Shown: piece by piece, positions 18,182 to 27,357 of the stretch
Position numbering within the stretch: the first letter of the stretch is position 1
Layout: each line of letters opens with the position of its first letter
From: Desulfosporosinus sp. Sb-LF
GTDB lineage: Bacteria > Bacillota > Desulfitobacteriia > Desulfitobacteriales > Desulfitobacteriaceae
Length of the DNA: 64,000 bases
Direction: 5' to 3'
Assembly: GCF_004766055.1 (NCBI RefSeq)
Contig: NZ_SPQR01000009.1
Location: 124,001 to 188,000 of the forward strand
The notes under the pieces: generated by a model
Told to the model about the DNA's origin: nothing
What the model saw: only the letters and a program-made list of their open reading frames with translations
Databases searched by the model: none
Made by a program: the position numbers and the translations under genes

Positions 18182-18296
18182 TCCTCCATCTTCTTATAAC
18201 GCAATTGTCTTTTCACATTTAATATGCGTAGTCTATGCTGCTTGACAAATAATATACAAAGAGGACCACCATTTCTTTAAGTCACACAAGTCCCCC

Positions 18297-18325
18297 TTGA
18301 CAAGGTTGCCCGCTTTACATATTCT
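18297..18325 (+). promoter_or_regulatory. Promoter of the citrate/malate two-component operon
   Basis: TTGACA (18297-18302), 17-bp spacer, TATTCT (18320-18325), about 40 bp before the kinase ATG. Confidence 0.65.
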
Positions 18326-18363
18326 TGGCTGGTACTTTATTTGACAGTATTGGGGGGAAGAAC

Positions 18364-19971
18364 ATGCGGACGAGTAAACCCTTTTTTAGTTTGCAAACCA
18401 TCATGACTTTGCTTGTTTGCAGTGTAGTAGCTCTATCCCTAGCGGTAACCGACATCTTAATTAATCAGAAAATTGCTGATAACACTCAGAAAAATCTGGC
18501 AGACAAAGCGACGACTATTGCCCGCATTGTTGCCCACTCCCCTCTTGTAATTGAAGCCCTCAATGGGCAACGAGCTGAAACGGAAATTCAGCCCTTTGCG
18601 AATGAAATACGAAAGATCACTGATGTCGAGTTTGTTGTTGTCATGGATATGAAGGGGATAAGAAAGTCTCATCCAGATATCAACAAAGTAGGACAGCCCT
18701 TTGTAGGAGGAGACGAAGGGGCTGCTCTAAATGGGCACGAATACGTTTCCAATGCCAAAGGAACTCTGGGAATGTCCTTACGTGCATTTACTCCTATAGT
18801 TACTCCCACAGGTAACCAGGTGGGAGCCGTAGCCGTTGGGATCTTGCTTAACAATGTAAATCAGGCTGTCGCCCAGAGTCGGTTGATTATTTATATATGT
18901 GTTGGCTTCGGATTACTGGTAGGAGTTATTGGTGCCTTATTTTTAGCCCGAAAAATAAAGAACATAATGTTTGGATTAGAACCTAAAGAGATTGCCAAAA
19001 TGCTCGAAGAACGCAGTGTCATGCTACAATCCGTAAGAGAGGGCATTTTAGCAATTGACGCAGATTCCCGTATTACACTCGCAAATGCTGCGGCTCTTCG
19101 GTTATTTAATCAGGCAGGAATTTTAGGTGACCCGGTTGGAAAAAAAATAGCGGACTGTGTACCTAATACACTTATGAATATTGTGCTGGAAACAGGGAGT
19201 GCGAAATTAGATCAGGAACTCGATCTATTTGGAATAACGCTCGTAACAAACATCATTCCGCTCTGCGTAAAGGGTAAAAGTGTTGGAGCAATTGCCACTT
19301 TCCGAGATAAAACTGAAATAAAACAAATGGCTGAAGAATTAACGGGTGTGCTTCTCTATGCTGAGGCCTTGCGCGCACAAGCCCATGAATTTATGAATAA
19401 ACTGCAGGTTATTCTCGGTATGGTCCATATGAAATATTATGACCAGCTTTCCACATACATCAGCAGAATCGCCCACCAGCATCAAAGCAACGTCGGTTTT
19501 ATCACAAGACATATTAAAGATCCTGTATTGGCAGGCTTTATTCTGGGGAAAATGAGTTATGCCCGAGAGGTTGGCGCAGAATTAGTACTCTTCGAAGAAT
19601 GCTTTTTGCCAGCTCCAGCAGACCCGGAAGTGATTCATGAAATAGTTACCGTGATTGGGAATTTGGTCGATAATGCGCTAGAAGCCGTGGTTTATTGCCC
19701 ACTTAAACGAATTAACGTTAATTTTTCTTACGAAGATGATGTTTTAAGCCTTGTAGTAAGGGACACCGGGCCAGGTATTAACGATGAACTAAAAAGCCAA
19801 ATCTTTATCAAAGGCTATTCTACCAAGGGCCCTAAAAGGGGCGTAGGACTATACTTAGTAAAGCGTAGTCTGGATAGACTGAATGGGAAAATCGAGATAC
19901 TTTCAGAAGAAGGTCATGGAACTCAGTTCAAGGTGTCTTTACCTTATAAGAGCAAGGATGAGATAGAATGA
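18364..19971 (+). CDS. Sensor histidine kinase, CitA/DcuS (malate/citrate) type
   Basis: 535 aa from ATG 18364 behind GGGGGGAAG. Architecture: membrane helix (about 10-28), extracytoplasmic sCache/PASp domain (about 35-170, DVEFVVVMDMKGIRKSHPD), second helix (about 176-200), cytoplasmic PAS (about 215-320), SpoB-type dimerisation helix with phosphoacceptor His in RAQAHEFMNKLQVILGMV, then HATPase (NLVDNALEAV, DTGPGI, GVGLYLVKRSL). This is the classical layout of di/tricarboxylate sensors. It overlaps the regulator by 4 bp and is followed by a 2-hydroxycarboxylate transporter, which fits a citrate or malate sensor. The exact ligand is inferred. Confidence 0.9.
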   Translation: MRTSKPFFSLQTIMTLLVCSVVALSLAVTDILINQKIADNTQKNLADKATTIARIVAHSPLVIEALNGQRAETEIQPFANEIRKITDVEFVVVMDMKGIRKSHPDINKVGQPFVGGDEGAALNGHEYVSNAKGTLGMSLRAFTPIVTPTGNQVGAVAVGILLNNVNQAVAQSRLIIYICVGFGLLVGVIGALFLARKIKNIMFGLEPKEIAKMLEERSVMLQSVREGILAIDADSRITLANAAALRLFNQAGILGDPVGKKIADCVPNTLMNIVLETGSAKLDQELDLFGITLVTNIIPLCVKGKSVGAIATFRDKTEIKQMAEELTGVLLYAEALRAQAHEFMNKLQVILGMVHMKYYDQLSTYISRIAHQHQSNVGFITRHIKDPVLAGFILGKMSYAREVGAELVLFEECFLPAPADPEVIHEIVTVIGNLVDNALEAVVYCPLKRINVNFSYEDDVLSLVVRDTGPGINDELKSQIFIKGYSTKGPKRGVGLYLVKRSLDRLNGKIEILSEEGHGTQFKVSLPYKSKDEIE

Positions 19972-20675
19972 TTAAGGTCTTAATCGTAGAAGATGATCCT
20001 ATGGTCGCCGAATTTAATCGGCGTTATCTCGAGCAAGTCGGGGGCTTTGAGTTAATAGCAGTCGCCCCTTCGGTTGCTGACGCCTTGCACATATTAGATC
20101 GTCAAGAAATCAACTTGATCTTACTTGATATCTTCATGCCAGGTATGAATGGATTTGATTTATTAGCACAGGTTCGAAAGCTGGGCCAAGGGGTCGATGT
20201 TATTGTCGTATCCGCTGCTTGTGATAGTCAAAGTATCAAAAAAGCTTTACGCTATGGGGCCGTGGATTATTTAATTAAACCGTTTGAATTTGAGCGTTTC
20301 AAAACGGCTTTATCTGCGTACCGAGAATGGGCAAGTATGACGAAGGATCAAGAAAGGCTAAGCCAGGCAGAATTGGATATACGGCTTCTTCATCAGAACT
20401 CAGTTACTGTGCCTAGTGAATTGCCTAAAGGGCTGACTCGAAACACCCTGAAGACTGTCTGGGAAAACATACAAGCAATGAAGGGGAACTCATTTTCGAC
20501 AGAAGAAATGGCCAGCCGTGTAGGAGTTTCGCGGGTGTCGATGCGCAAATACCTAAGCTTTCTTACGGATATTGGAGTGATAGACATGGAAGTTATCTAC
20601 GGTTCAATTGGTCGACCGGTCTATCAACACCGTTGCATAAAGCCTGATAGTAATTTAATGAAGCCGTATTTATAA
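19968..20675 (+). CDS. Response regulator, CitB/DcuR type
   Basis: 235 aa. Receiver domain 1-120 with acidic VEDDP, phosphoacceptor Asp in LILLDIFMPGMNG, and Lys in YLIKPF. A C-terminal helix-turn-helix (FSTEEMASRVGVSRVSMRKYLSFL) is typical of CitB/DcuR/MalR regulators. Starts inside the kinase stop (ATGA overlap). Likely target: the transporter promoter 150 bp downstream. Confidence 0.92.
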   Translation: MIKVLIVEDDPMVAEFNRRYLEQVGGFELIAVAPSVADALHILDRQEINLILLDIFMPGMNGFDLLAQVRKLGQGVDVIVVSAACDSQSIKKALRYGAVDYLIKPFEFERFKTALSAYREWASMTKDQERLSQAELDIRLLHQNSVTVPSELPKGLTRNTLKTVWENIQAMKGNSFSTEEMASRVGVSRVSMRKYLSFLTDIGVIDMEVIYGSIGRPVYQHRCIKPDSNLMKPYL

Positions 20676-20767
20676 ACGATCCGAGTAAAGGTGGAGTAAC
20701 CGATCAACGGAAATGATCCGTCAAAAAGCCTTTTGCACTCGAAATACTTTCTTTAGTTACAAAACAG

Positions 20768-20792
20768 TTAACAAAATTAATTAAACTGTTAA
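20768..20792 (+). promoter_or_regulatory. Candidate operator upstream of the 2-HCT transporter
   Basis: TTAACA (20768-20773) and TGTTAA (20787-20792) form an inverted repeat across a 13-bp AT-rich spacer. A possible -10 TATAAA follows at about 20813. Position and AT-richness fit a CitB/DcuR-type site; no consensus check was possible. Confidence 0.35.
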
Positions 20793-20846
20793 AATTATCT
20801 GAAAAAATTTAATATAAAGAAGCAAATTAATTCAGGAGGTGCTTCT

Positions 20847-22205
20847 ATGAGTTTGGCTATGAAAAAGGAAGTCCCAAATCCCAGTCCCAAATTCTCTGAG
20901 ATCAAGGAAATCCCACCTTCCAGTTTTTTCTCTAAAATTACTAGCTATAAAGTCGGGGTTGTTCCCTTGCCTCTCTATCTGGTCTTAGCGGCGGTCATAT
21001 TTATGGCATCAATGTATGGTAAACTCCCTGCAGATATGATCGGTGGTTTTGCTGTCATCATTGTTATGGGTGTCCTTCTCGGGGATATCGGACTTAAAGT
21101 TCCCATTTTAAAAGAAATTGGTGGCCCTGCCATTATGTCGATTATGGTTCCATCGATTATGGTCTTTTACAATTTAATTAATCCTTCAGCATTAAAGTCA
21201 ATAACAGCCGTCATGAAAACATCCAATTTTCTCTATCTGTATATTTCCGTCTTAGTCGTCGGCAGTATCCTTGGCATGAATCGGAAAGTTCTCGTTCAAG
21301 GTTTTCTGCGCATGTTCGTACCTCTCATTGTTGGAACAGCTGCCGCTATTTCAGCCGGATTGTTGGTCGGCACTCTGTTTGGCTACACCATCCACCACAC
21401 ATTTTTCTATATCATTATTCCTATTATGGGCGGGGGAATTGGGGAAGGTATACTTCCACTCTCTATTGGTTATTCAGGTATTTTAAAAATACCCCAAGAA
21501 GCTCTTGTCGGCCAACTTATTCCGGCGGCGGTTATTGGTAATATTGTCGCAATTATTTGCGCTGGATTACTAAAGCGTTTAGGAGAGAAGAAACCTGAAC
21601 TTACCGGCAACGGTGTCTTGGTCAAAACGGGCGATGACTTAGGCTTGTTAGATGCCAAAGGCATTGATAAACCAATTGACTTTCCCCTTATGGGAGCGGG
21701 ACTCCTCATTGCTTGTACCTTTTTCGTCTTCGGTAACTTAGCGAGCCCATTCATCGGAATTCCGGGCGCTATTATCATGATTTTCACCGCTGCTATCATA
21801 AAGTATCTAAATATCATGCCTGCTAGAATGGAACAGGGTTCCTTTCATCTATACAAATTTGTATCTTCAAGCCTCACCTGGCCTCTGATGGTCGGTTTGG
21901 GCGTGCTGTACACCCCTTTGAAAGATGTCGTTGCCACAGTGACTCTTGGATACCTTGTAGTTGTTGCCTCAGTTGTTTTAGCCATGATCTCTTCCGGTTA
22001 TTTTATCGGTCGCTTCATGAATATGTATCCCGTCGAATCCGCTCTGGTCACAGGGTGCCACAGTGGTCTAGGTGGAACAGGAGATGTCGCCATCTTGTCT
22101 GCTTCAAATCGGATGGAATTGATGCCTTTTGCCCAGATCTCCACCCGGATTGGCGGCGCCTCAATGATTGTCATTGCCACCATATTATTAAAGCTCTGGC
22201 ATTAG
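20847..22205 (+). CDS. 2-hydroxycarboxylate transporter (CitS/MaeN family)
   Basis: Sodium-coupled citrate or malate uptake or exchange across the cytoplasmic membrane. 452 aa, about 11 membrane segments. The two re-entrant-loop GGxG motifs of the 2-HCT family are visible: IMGGGIGEGILPLS (N-half) and HSGLGGTGDVAILSAS (C-half). CAGGAGG precedes the ATG by a good distance. The adjacent two-component system and the citrate lyase genes at 61-64 kb favour citrate, but malate cannot be excluded. Confidence 0.9.
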   Translation: MSLAMKKEVPNPSPKFSEIKEIPPSSFFSKITSYKVGVVPLPLYLVLAAVIFMASMYGKLPADMIGGFAVIIVMGVLLGDIGLKVPILKEIGGPAIMSIMVPSIMVFYNLINPSALKSITAVMKTSNFLYLYISVLVVGSILGMNRKVLVQGFLRMFVPLIVGTAAAISAGLLVGTLFGYTIHHTFFYIIIPIMGGGIGEGILPLSIGYSGILKIPQEALVGQLIPAAVIGNIVAIICAGLLKRLGEKKPELTGNGVLVKTGDDLGLLDAKGIDKPIDFPLMGAGLLIACTFFVFGNLASPFIGIPGAIIMIFTAAIIKYLNIMPARMEQGSFHLYKFVSSSLTWPLMVGLGVLYTPLKDVVATVTLGYLVVVASVVLAMISSGYFIGRFMNMYPVESALVTGCHSGLGGTGDVAILSASNRMELMPFAQISTRIGGASMIVIATILLKLWH

Positions 22206-22240
22206 GGGACTTGTACTTTGAGTTAAATTTTCTTCATAAT

Positions 22241-22296
22241 AAAAAAGAGCTGTCTTAAAATAATGTCAAATGACATTCATAAAGACAGCTCTTTTC
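22241..22296. terminator. Bidirectional terminator between transporter and nitroreductase
   Basis: AAAAAAGAGCTGTCTT and AAGACAGCTCTTTT form a perfect long stem flanked by A and T runs. It serves the converging plus-strand transporter and minus-strand nitroreductase. Confidence 0.85.
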
Positions 22297-22309
22297 ACTT
22301 TCTACTCCC

Positions 22310-22840
22310 CTATGCTTGACCCCATTTTCCATGGAAAACTATCTCTGTCATTGCTTTTCTTGGACGCGGGCGTCGTTCCTCTGCAGCATATCCTAAGGGC
22401 GTCATGGCTACTACACGTACATCCTCAGGAACATTTAGCGCTTTCCTTGCTTTCTCTTCTGTAAACAGGCCCTGCCAGCAAGTCCCTAACCCTTGTTGGG
22501 TGGCAGCCAACAACAAATGCTCCATTGCGAGTCCTGCATCAAGCATCATAAAGTCCTTGCCTTCCCATACTTCAGATTCCTTAGGTACAGCACAGAGCAC
22601 AACGACGATCGGGGCTCCTGTTAAGGCCTTCCGCCCAGGATTGCTCTCCTCCATACAATCTGCCAATGCTTGCCGTCCAGTTGCATCTTCAACAACTATG
22701 AAACGCCAACACTGCATGTTCTTCCAGGATGGCGCCAACCGAGCCGATTCCAAGATATACTCTAATTTCTCCCGTTCAACTGGCTTATCCTGATAGGTTC
22801 GTAAACTTCGCCGGGTCTGAACTACTTCAAGGAAATCCAA
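22310..22840 (-). CDS. Nitroreductase-family FMN oxidoreductase
   Basis: 176 aa NAD(P)H-dependent flavoprotein fold. N-terminal RRSLRTYQDKPVEREKLEYI (FMN phosphate-binding Arg) and ARLAPSWKNMQCWRFIVVED are typical; the tail has GYAAEERRPRPRK. The TTG start follows AGAGGAGG. Native substrate unknown. Separate unit between two terminator/promoter regions; genes on both sides face it or lie >100 bp away. Confidence 0.85.
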   Translation of the reverse strand: MDFLEVVQTRRSLRTYQDKPVEREKLEYILESARLAPSWKNMQCWRFIVVEDATGRQALADCMEESNPGRKALTGAPIVVVLCAVPKESEVWEGKDFMMLDAGLAMEHLLLAATQQGLGTCWQGLFTEEKARKALNVPEDVRVVAMTPLGYAAEERRPRPRKAMTEIVFHGKWGQA

Positions 22841-22942
22841 GCTAATCCCTCCTCTAATTCTCTTGTACTACGTACAACGTCCTTAACTTTAAACTAAGTT
22901 TATTCTCTAAGGTTCCCCAAATTTCCTGCTTTCATTAACGAC

Positions 22943-24082
22943 CTATGCCCTCAAATGCTTTGCTACAACAACCCTCTGAATCTGATTTGTACCCTCGTAA
23001 ATTTGCGTGATCTTAGCATCTCGCATATAACGTTCAACCTTATACTCCTTACAGTAACCATACCCACCAAAAATTTGCACCGCATCCGCTGTAACCTTAA
23101 CAGCTGTATCGCTGGCAAACATTTTAGCCATCGAAGCTTCCTTAGCATAAGGGAGTCCGGCCATCCTCTTGGAGGCTGCCTGATAAACGAGCAGTTTTGC
23201 TGCTTCGATCTGAGTTGCCATATCCGCAAGCATGAATTGAATCCCTTGGAAGTTGCCGATGGGTTGTTTAAACTGTACCCGTTCTTGAGAATAGGCGAGT
23301 GCTGCCTCGAATGCTGCTTCAGCGATTCCCAAGGCCTGGGCACCGATCCCGATCCGACCGCCATCAAGCAGAGACATCGCAACCTTGAATCCTTGCCCTT
23401 CTCCACCCAAAATGTTTTCTGCAGGGACCATGGCATCTTCAAAAATTAATTCACACGTTGCCGAGCCATTTAAGCCCATTTTCTCTTCCTTTTTCCCGAT
23501 TTTGAATCCTGGTGTGTCCTTATCTACTAGGAAAGAAGTAACCCCATGGGACCCTTTAGAACGATCTGTGGATGCCATGACTAAATATACTTCAGCATAA
23601 CCTGCATTTGTGATAAAACGTTTTGTCCCATTCAAGATGTAGTGATCCCCTTGACGAACCGCGGTTGTCTGCAAGCTGGATGCGTCCGAACCAGCGTTAG
23701 CCTCTGTCAAAGCAAATGCCCCAATGAATTGCCCACTGGCAAGCTTCGGTAAGTACTTCTTCTTTTGTTCATCTGTCCCGAAATAGAGAATTGGGAAACT
23801 CCCTACCGACGTATGGACCGCTAAAATCACAGCGGTAGAGGCGCATCCTTTGGCAATTTCTTCGATAGCCAAAATATAAGATAAGAAATCCGCGCCAGCG
23901 CCACCGTATTCCTCTGGTAGGGGAATTCCCATGAGTCCGAGTTCACCCATTTTACGGATAGTTTTCAAAGGAAACTCGTGGGTTTCATCTGTGATCACTG
24001 CTTGCGGAACAACTTCCTCCTGGACAAAATCGCGCACCATCTTTTGCATCATCAATTGGTCCTCGTTAAGTTGAAAATCCAT
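22943..24082 (-). CDS. Acyl-CoA dehydrogenase (short-chain, butyryl-CoA type)
   Basis: 379 aa FAD enzyme that introduces the alpha-beta double bond in acyl-CoA. Signatures: GAFALTEANAGSDASSLQTT, EEKMGLNGSATCELIF, and near the C-terminus QIYEGTNQIQRVVVAKHL with the catalytic Glu. Family length is complete. About 100 bp downstream of a thiolase gene in the same direction, suggesting a shared C4 acyl-CoA pathway. No etfAB or crt/hbd in the window, so direction and chain length are inferred. Confidence 0.93.
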   Translation of the reverse strand: MDFQLNEDQLMMQKMVRDFVQEEVVPQAVITDETHEFPLKTIRKMGELGLMGIPLPEEYGGAGADFLSYILAIEEIAKGCASTAVILAVHTSVGSFPILYFGTDEQKKKYLPKLASGQFIGAFALTEANAGSDASSLQTTAVRQGDHYILNGTKRFITNAGYAEVYLVMASTDRSKGSHGVTSFLVDKDTPGFKIGKKEEKMGLNGSATCELIFEDAMVPAENILGGEGQGFKVAMSLLDGGRIGIGAQALGIAEAAFEAALAYSQERVQFKQPIGNFQGIQFMLADMATQIEAAKLLVYQAASKRMAGLPYAKEASMAKMFASDTAVKVTADAVQIFGGYGYCKEYKVERYMRDAKITQIYEGTNQIQRVVVAKHLRA

Positions 24083-24179
24083 CTTTCTCCACCCCTTCTA
24101 TTCTCTACTTCATTCTTTATTACCTAAACTTTATTTCCTACGCTTTTCTTTACAATTCCTAGTTTCCGATCCTCTTTTC

Positions 24180-25367
24180 TTAAACCCCGTACACCTCAAG
24201 CATGATCGCATCTCCTTGGGCTGCGCCACTACAGATCGCTGCGATCCCAATTCCGCCGCCACGGCGACGCAATTCGTAAATCAAGGTCATAATGACTCTT
24301 GCCCCACTGGCCCCTATGGGATGGCCTAATGCGATGGCCCCTCCATTGACATTGACTTTATCGGGATCCCAATTAGCAATTTTTTGACTTGTTAAGGCCA
24401 CTGCCGCAAACGCTTCATTTGCTTCAATTAAGTCGATATCTCCGATCGTCATCCCTTTTTGCTTTAGGAGTTTATTAATTGCCAGTCCAGGAGTGGCAGC
24501 AATATATGCCGCTTCTTGCCCAACACTAGCGTGCCCAAGTATCGTGGCCAATGGCTTTTTACCCATTTCACGGGCTTTTTCCTCACTCATGAGAACCATA
24601 GCACCAGCCCCATCATTGACACCAGGTGCGTTTCCAGCTGTGACTGTTCCGTCTTTTACAAAAATCGGAGGTAACGCAGCTAGCTTTGCCAAAGTAGAAT
24701 CCCGACGAGGGCCTTCATCCACAGCAAACCAGAGAGATTCCCCTTTTCTTTGCGGGATTTCCACTGGAGCGATCTCTTCAACGAACTTACCCTCCTCAAT
24801 GGCCTTAGAGGCTAATTGTTGGGATCTAAGTGCAAAGGCATCCTGCTCTTCACGTGAAACACCATATTCTTTAGCCACGGTAGAACCATGAACGGCCATA
24901 TGAACATTATGGAAAGCACACCACAAACCGTCATTGACCATTAAATCGATAATGCTGTCATTTCCCATCCGATAACCAAATCGAGCCTTCTTTAGGGCAA
25001 ACGGCGCATTGGACATACTCTCCATTCCGCCCGCAATAATAACGTCCGCATCTCCAGCACGGATAATGGTTTCTCCCAAGGTCACAGCACGCATCCCAGA
25101 AGCACATACTTTATTAATCGTCTCGGAGGTGACTTCCACTGGGAGTCCGGCTTTGATACTCGCTTGACGCGAGGGGACCTGTCCTGCTCCAGCCTGGATA
25201 ACCATCCCCATGAGAACATTATCGACGATGCCTCCGGGAAGATCTGCACGTTTAAGCGCTTCCCGAATCACATGTGCCCCAAGATCAACAGCGGGAATAT
25301 CCTTAAGACCTCCGCCCATCGTACCAAAAGGAGTCCTAGCAGCACTGACAATAACTACTCTAGACAA
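24180..25367 (-). CDS. Acetyl-CoA C-acetyltransferase (thiolase)
   Basis: 395 aa. Condenses two acetyl-CoA or cleaves acetoacetyl-CoA. Catalytic Cys88 in [12 protein letters not shown], then [26 protein letters not shown] (His) and the C-terminal [11 protein letters not shown] with the second Cys. TTG start behind AGAGGAGG. Precedes the acyl-CoA dehydrogenase. Confidence 0.94.
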   Translation of the reverse strand: MSRVVIVSAARTPFGTMGGGLKDIPAVDLGAHVIREALKRADLPGGIVDNVLMGMVIQAGAGQVPSRQASIKAGLPVEVTSETINKVCASGMRAVTLGETIIRAGDADVIIAGGMESMSNAPFALKKARFGYRMGNDSIIDLMVNDGLWCAFHNVHMAVHGSTVAKEYGVSREEQDAFALRSQQLASKAIEEGKFVEEIAPVEIPQRKGESLWFAVDEGPRRDSTLAKLAALPPIFVKDGTVTAGNAPGVNDGAGAMVLMSEEKAREMGKKPLATILGHASVGQEAAYIAATPGLAINKLLKQKGMTIGDIDLIEANEAFAAVALTSQKIANWDPDKVNVNGGAIALGHPIGASGARVIMTLIYELRRRGGGIGIAAICSGAAQGDAIMLEVYGV

Positions 25368-25534
25368 ATTGATCTTTCCTCCTCTTACTTTTTGATGTCT
25401 CCGTCTTCCCCTTTTACTATTCTATTCCGCATGACCGGAATCCTTCTTGCAAATCAAAATTTTCTAACTATTCCGTTAAATATGTGCTTGGGCCCACGAC
25501 ATCATGAGGTGAGGTGTTGTAACGTGAAGTTCCC

Positions 25535-26281
25535 CTATTCCTCCCACCAAGGTCTCTTATTAACTACGACGTCACTCCTAACCAAACCAGTTTCCCTCAT
25601 TCCGCACTGTTCAGGGTAATTAGTTTGGCTATTCCTAAATTCGTCATACCTGCTTTCGTTATAACCCGATCCTTCAGATTTCACGTTTTCATCTTCCCTA
25701 TCCCAAGACCACTCGACATCTGGTTCCTTTGCGGATGTTATCTTCGCTTCACTAATCTCCTGAAACTCGCTCTCCGAGTTTTTAATCCATTGAGAACTGG
25801 GTGTATTTCTTTTCTTTTGGAGATCTTCCTCTGTATCCCAATCAAACTCACTGCTGGCAAGATCATCAGAGCCATAGCCAGCATAAGAAGGTGTAGAATA
25901 TGAACTTTTTCTTCCTTGCCAGGCGCCCGCGACAGCCCCTTTCCCTCCACCTGCCCCAACCGCACCAGCGACCAAACCGATCATTGCACCTTCAGCAAGT
26001 ATTTGAATAAAACCCCACCCTCGGATTGGGAGAAATAATGCTAGCAAAAGCGTCCCCACTATAACATAACCTGCTCCAGCAGCCCCCCCCATGAACCATA
26101 TCCCACTTTCTTTTGCCGTGCGATACCCACCTACCGAGCAACTTGCAAAAAGCCCGATATCTAAAAGTAGAGAGACGCTCAGTCCCCCAAGACCCATGGC
26201 ACCCCATACAATTCCAGCAAAAAGAGTTAAGACTGTGATAAGTAAGGCTGTTGTAATTCCTCTCAAAACGTATGAACCCAC
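25535..26281 (-). CDS. TIGR04086/YrzE-family membrane protein with acidic tail
   Basis: 248 aa. The first ~125 residues hold four hydrophobic segments with glycine-rich turns (GGLSVSLLLDIGLFASCSVGG, GGAAGAGYVIVGTLLLALFL), matching the TIGR04086 membrane family. The last ~110 residues are hydrophilic and rich in Ser, Glu, Asp and Trp-Asp (EFDWDTEEDLQKK, DVEWSWDREDENVKS), longer than the usual family member. GTG start behind AGGAGG. Function unknown. Confidence 0.65.
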   Translation of the reverse strand: MGSYVLRGITTALLITVLTLFAGIVWGAMGLGGLSVSLLLDIGLFASCSVGGYRTAKESGIWFMGGAAGAGYVIVGTLLLALFLPIRGWGFIQILAEGAMIGLVAGAVGAGGGKGAVAGAWQGRKSSYSTPSYAGYGSDDLASSEFDWDTEEDLQKKRNTPSSQWIKNSESEFQEISEAKITSAKEPDVEWSWDREDENVKSEGSGYNESRYDEFRNSQTNYPEQCGMRETGLVRSDVVVNKRPWWEE

Positions 26282-26463
26282 TCTTAAGACCTCCTCTTTC
26301 CAAATATCGATTCATCGAATGCCAAAAATCTAGCGTTTAAACTTTACTCCATCATACGCAGAACTCGTCCAATAAATTCCGTTCTTATCCCATTATTACC
26401 CATTACCACGTCTCCTTCTTCGGGAATATAGTGTACTATGCCGCACGAAAAGGAGGAGTCCCT

Positions 26464-27210
26464 ATGGATTATGCACGTTATGTTGTGCAACCAGGCGACA
26501 CGATTTATAAAATCGCTAAAGCCTACAACTTCACAATGGCAGAAATCATTCACCTCAATCATTTGAAGCACCCTGATCGCATTTATGCTGGTCAAGTACT
26601 ATTGCTACCTGTCCTTGAAACACACGAACCTACTCCTGATCAGATTCCCGAACCAAACTATACATATGCCATGTGGCTATTTGAGGCGTATGCAGGTGCG
26701 GATTCGGAATTAACAGCCATCACAACCTACCTTTATCAAGCTGTACTCCTGGATCGGCCAGAGTTTGATGCCTTGTTAAGGCCGATTGCTTATGACGAAA
26801 TGCAACATCTAGAAAAATTAGCCCTTGCCTTACGTCATCTTGGTGTAGACCCCAGATATGGTTCATTCAAGAACGGCCACTGGATCGATTGGCGATCACG
26901 GTTTATCGACTATACGAGCGAACTTTGCTCACTTCTTGATGTAAACATTGAAGACGAGGCCAAAGCCCATCATGAATATCTAGAACTTGCTCAGAAAATA
27001 CCCATTCCAGAAATCCAATGTATTCTGACAGAAATAGCTGCTGATGAAGAACGCCACTATCACCTATTCTGTCAAGCGAAACAACAATATTGTAGTGAAT
27101 GTTCCGGTCCACCCCTACCGCCATGTTCCCCGCCACCCATCTATACCCCGATAGAAACTCCGGAAATCCCGCCCAACTTGCCTGGACCCCATGATGGCGG
27201 AAGAGGGTAA
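26464..27210 (+). CDS. LysM-ferritin-like fusion protein
   Basis: 248 aa from ATG 26464 behind AAAGGAGGAG. Residues about 4-50 are a LysM motif (YVVQPGDTIYKIAKAYNFTM, LYAGQVLLLP-like end), which binds peptidoglycan or spore cortex. Residues about 60-205 form a ferritin-like/rubrerythrin helical domain with paired carboxylate-histidine motifs (DEMQHLEKLALAL and DEERHYHLF), expected to bind a di-iron or di-manganese centre. The tail is proline-rich with three cysteines. No signal peptide, so a spore-coat or cortex location is an inference. Single gene, divergent from the TIGR04086 gene. Confidence 0.75.
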   Translation: MDYARYVVQPGDTIYKIAKAYNFTMAEIIHLNHLKHPDRIYAGQVLLLPVLETHEPTPDQIPEPNYTYAMWLFEAYAGADSELTAITTYLYQAVLLDRPEFDALLRPIAYDEMQHLEKLALALRHLGVDPRYGSFKNGHWIDWRSRFIDYTSELCSLLDVNIEDEAKAHHEYLELAQKIPIPEIQCILTEIAADEERHYHLFCQAKQQYCSECSGPPLPPCSPPPIYTPIETPEIPPNLPGPHDGGRG

Positions 27211-27293
27211 CAACTTTTTCTTTTCAGTTGACATAGGTTCCGTTATACTAGAGACTAACGTAATCCACTGTGCCACAATCTCTGTTAACACTC

Positions 27294-27331
27294 AGAAAGG
27301 CCGTTGCGTATCATTACGCTACGGCCTTTCT
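27294..27331. terminator. Terminator after the LysM-ferritin gene
   Basis: AGAAAGGCCGT and ACGGCCTTTCT form an 11-bp stem extended by GCGT/ACGC, followed by CAATATCT. It separates the ferritin-like gene from the EamA gene and overlaps an in-frame upstream TTG that I rejected as the EamA start. Confidence 0.75.
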
Positions 27332-27357
27332 CAATATCTAAAAGAGGAGTGTCTGGA

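Noticed and set aside
26344-26595. 83-aa minus-strand frame upstream of the LysM-ferritin gene
   Set aside because: Overlaps the start of a well-supported gene on the other strand and has no homology-like features.
27226-27250. TTGACA...TATACT upstream of the EamA gene as a promoter
   Set aside because: Spacing between the hexamers is only about 10 bp, and a terminator hairpin follows before the gene.
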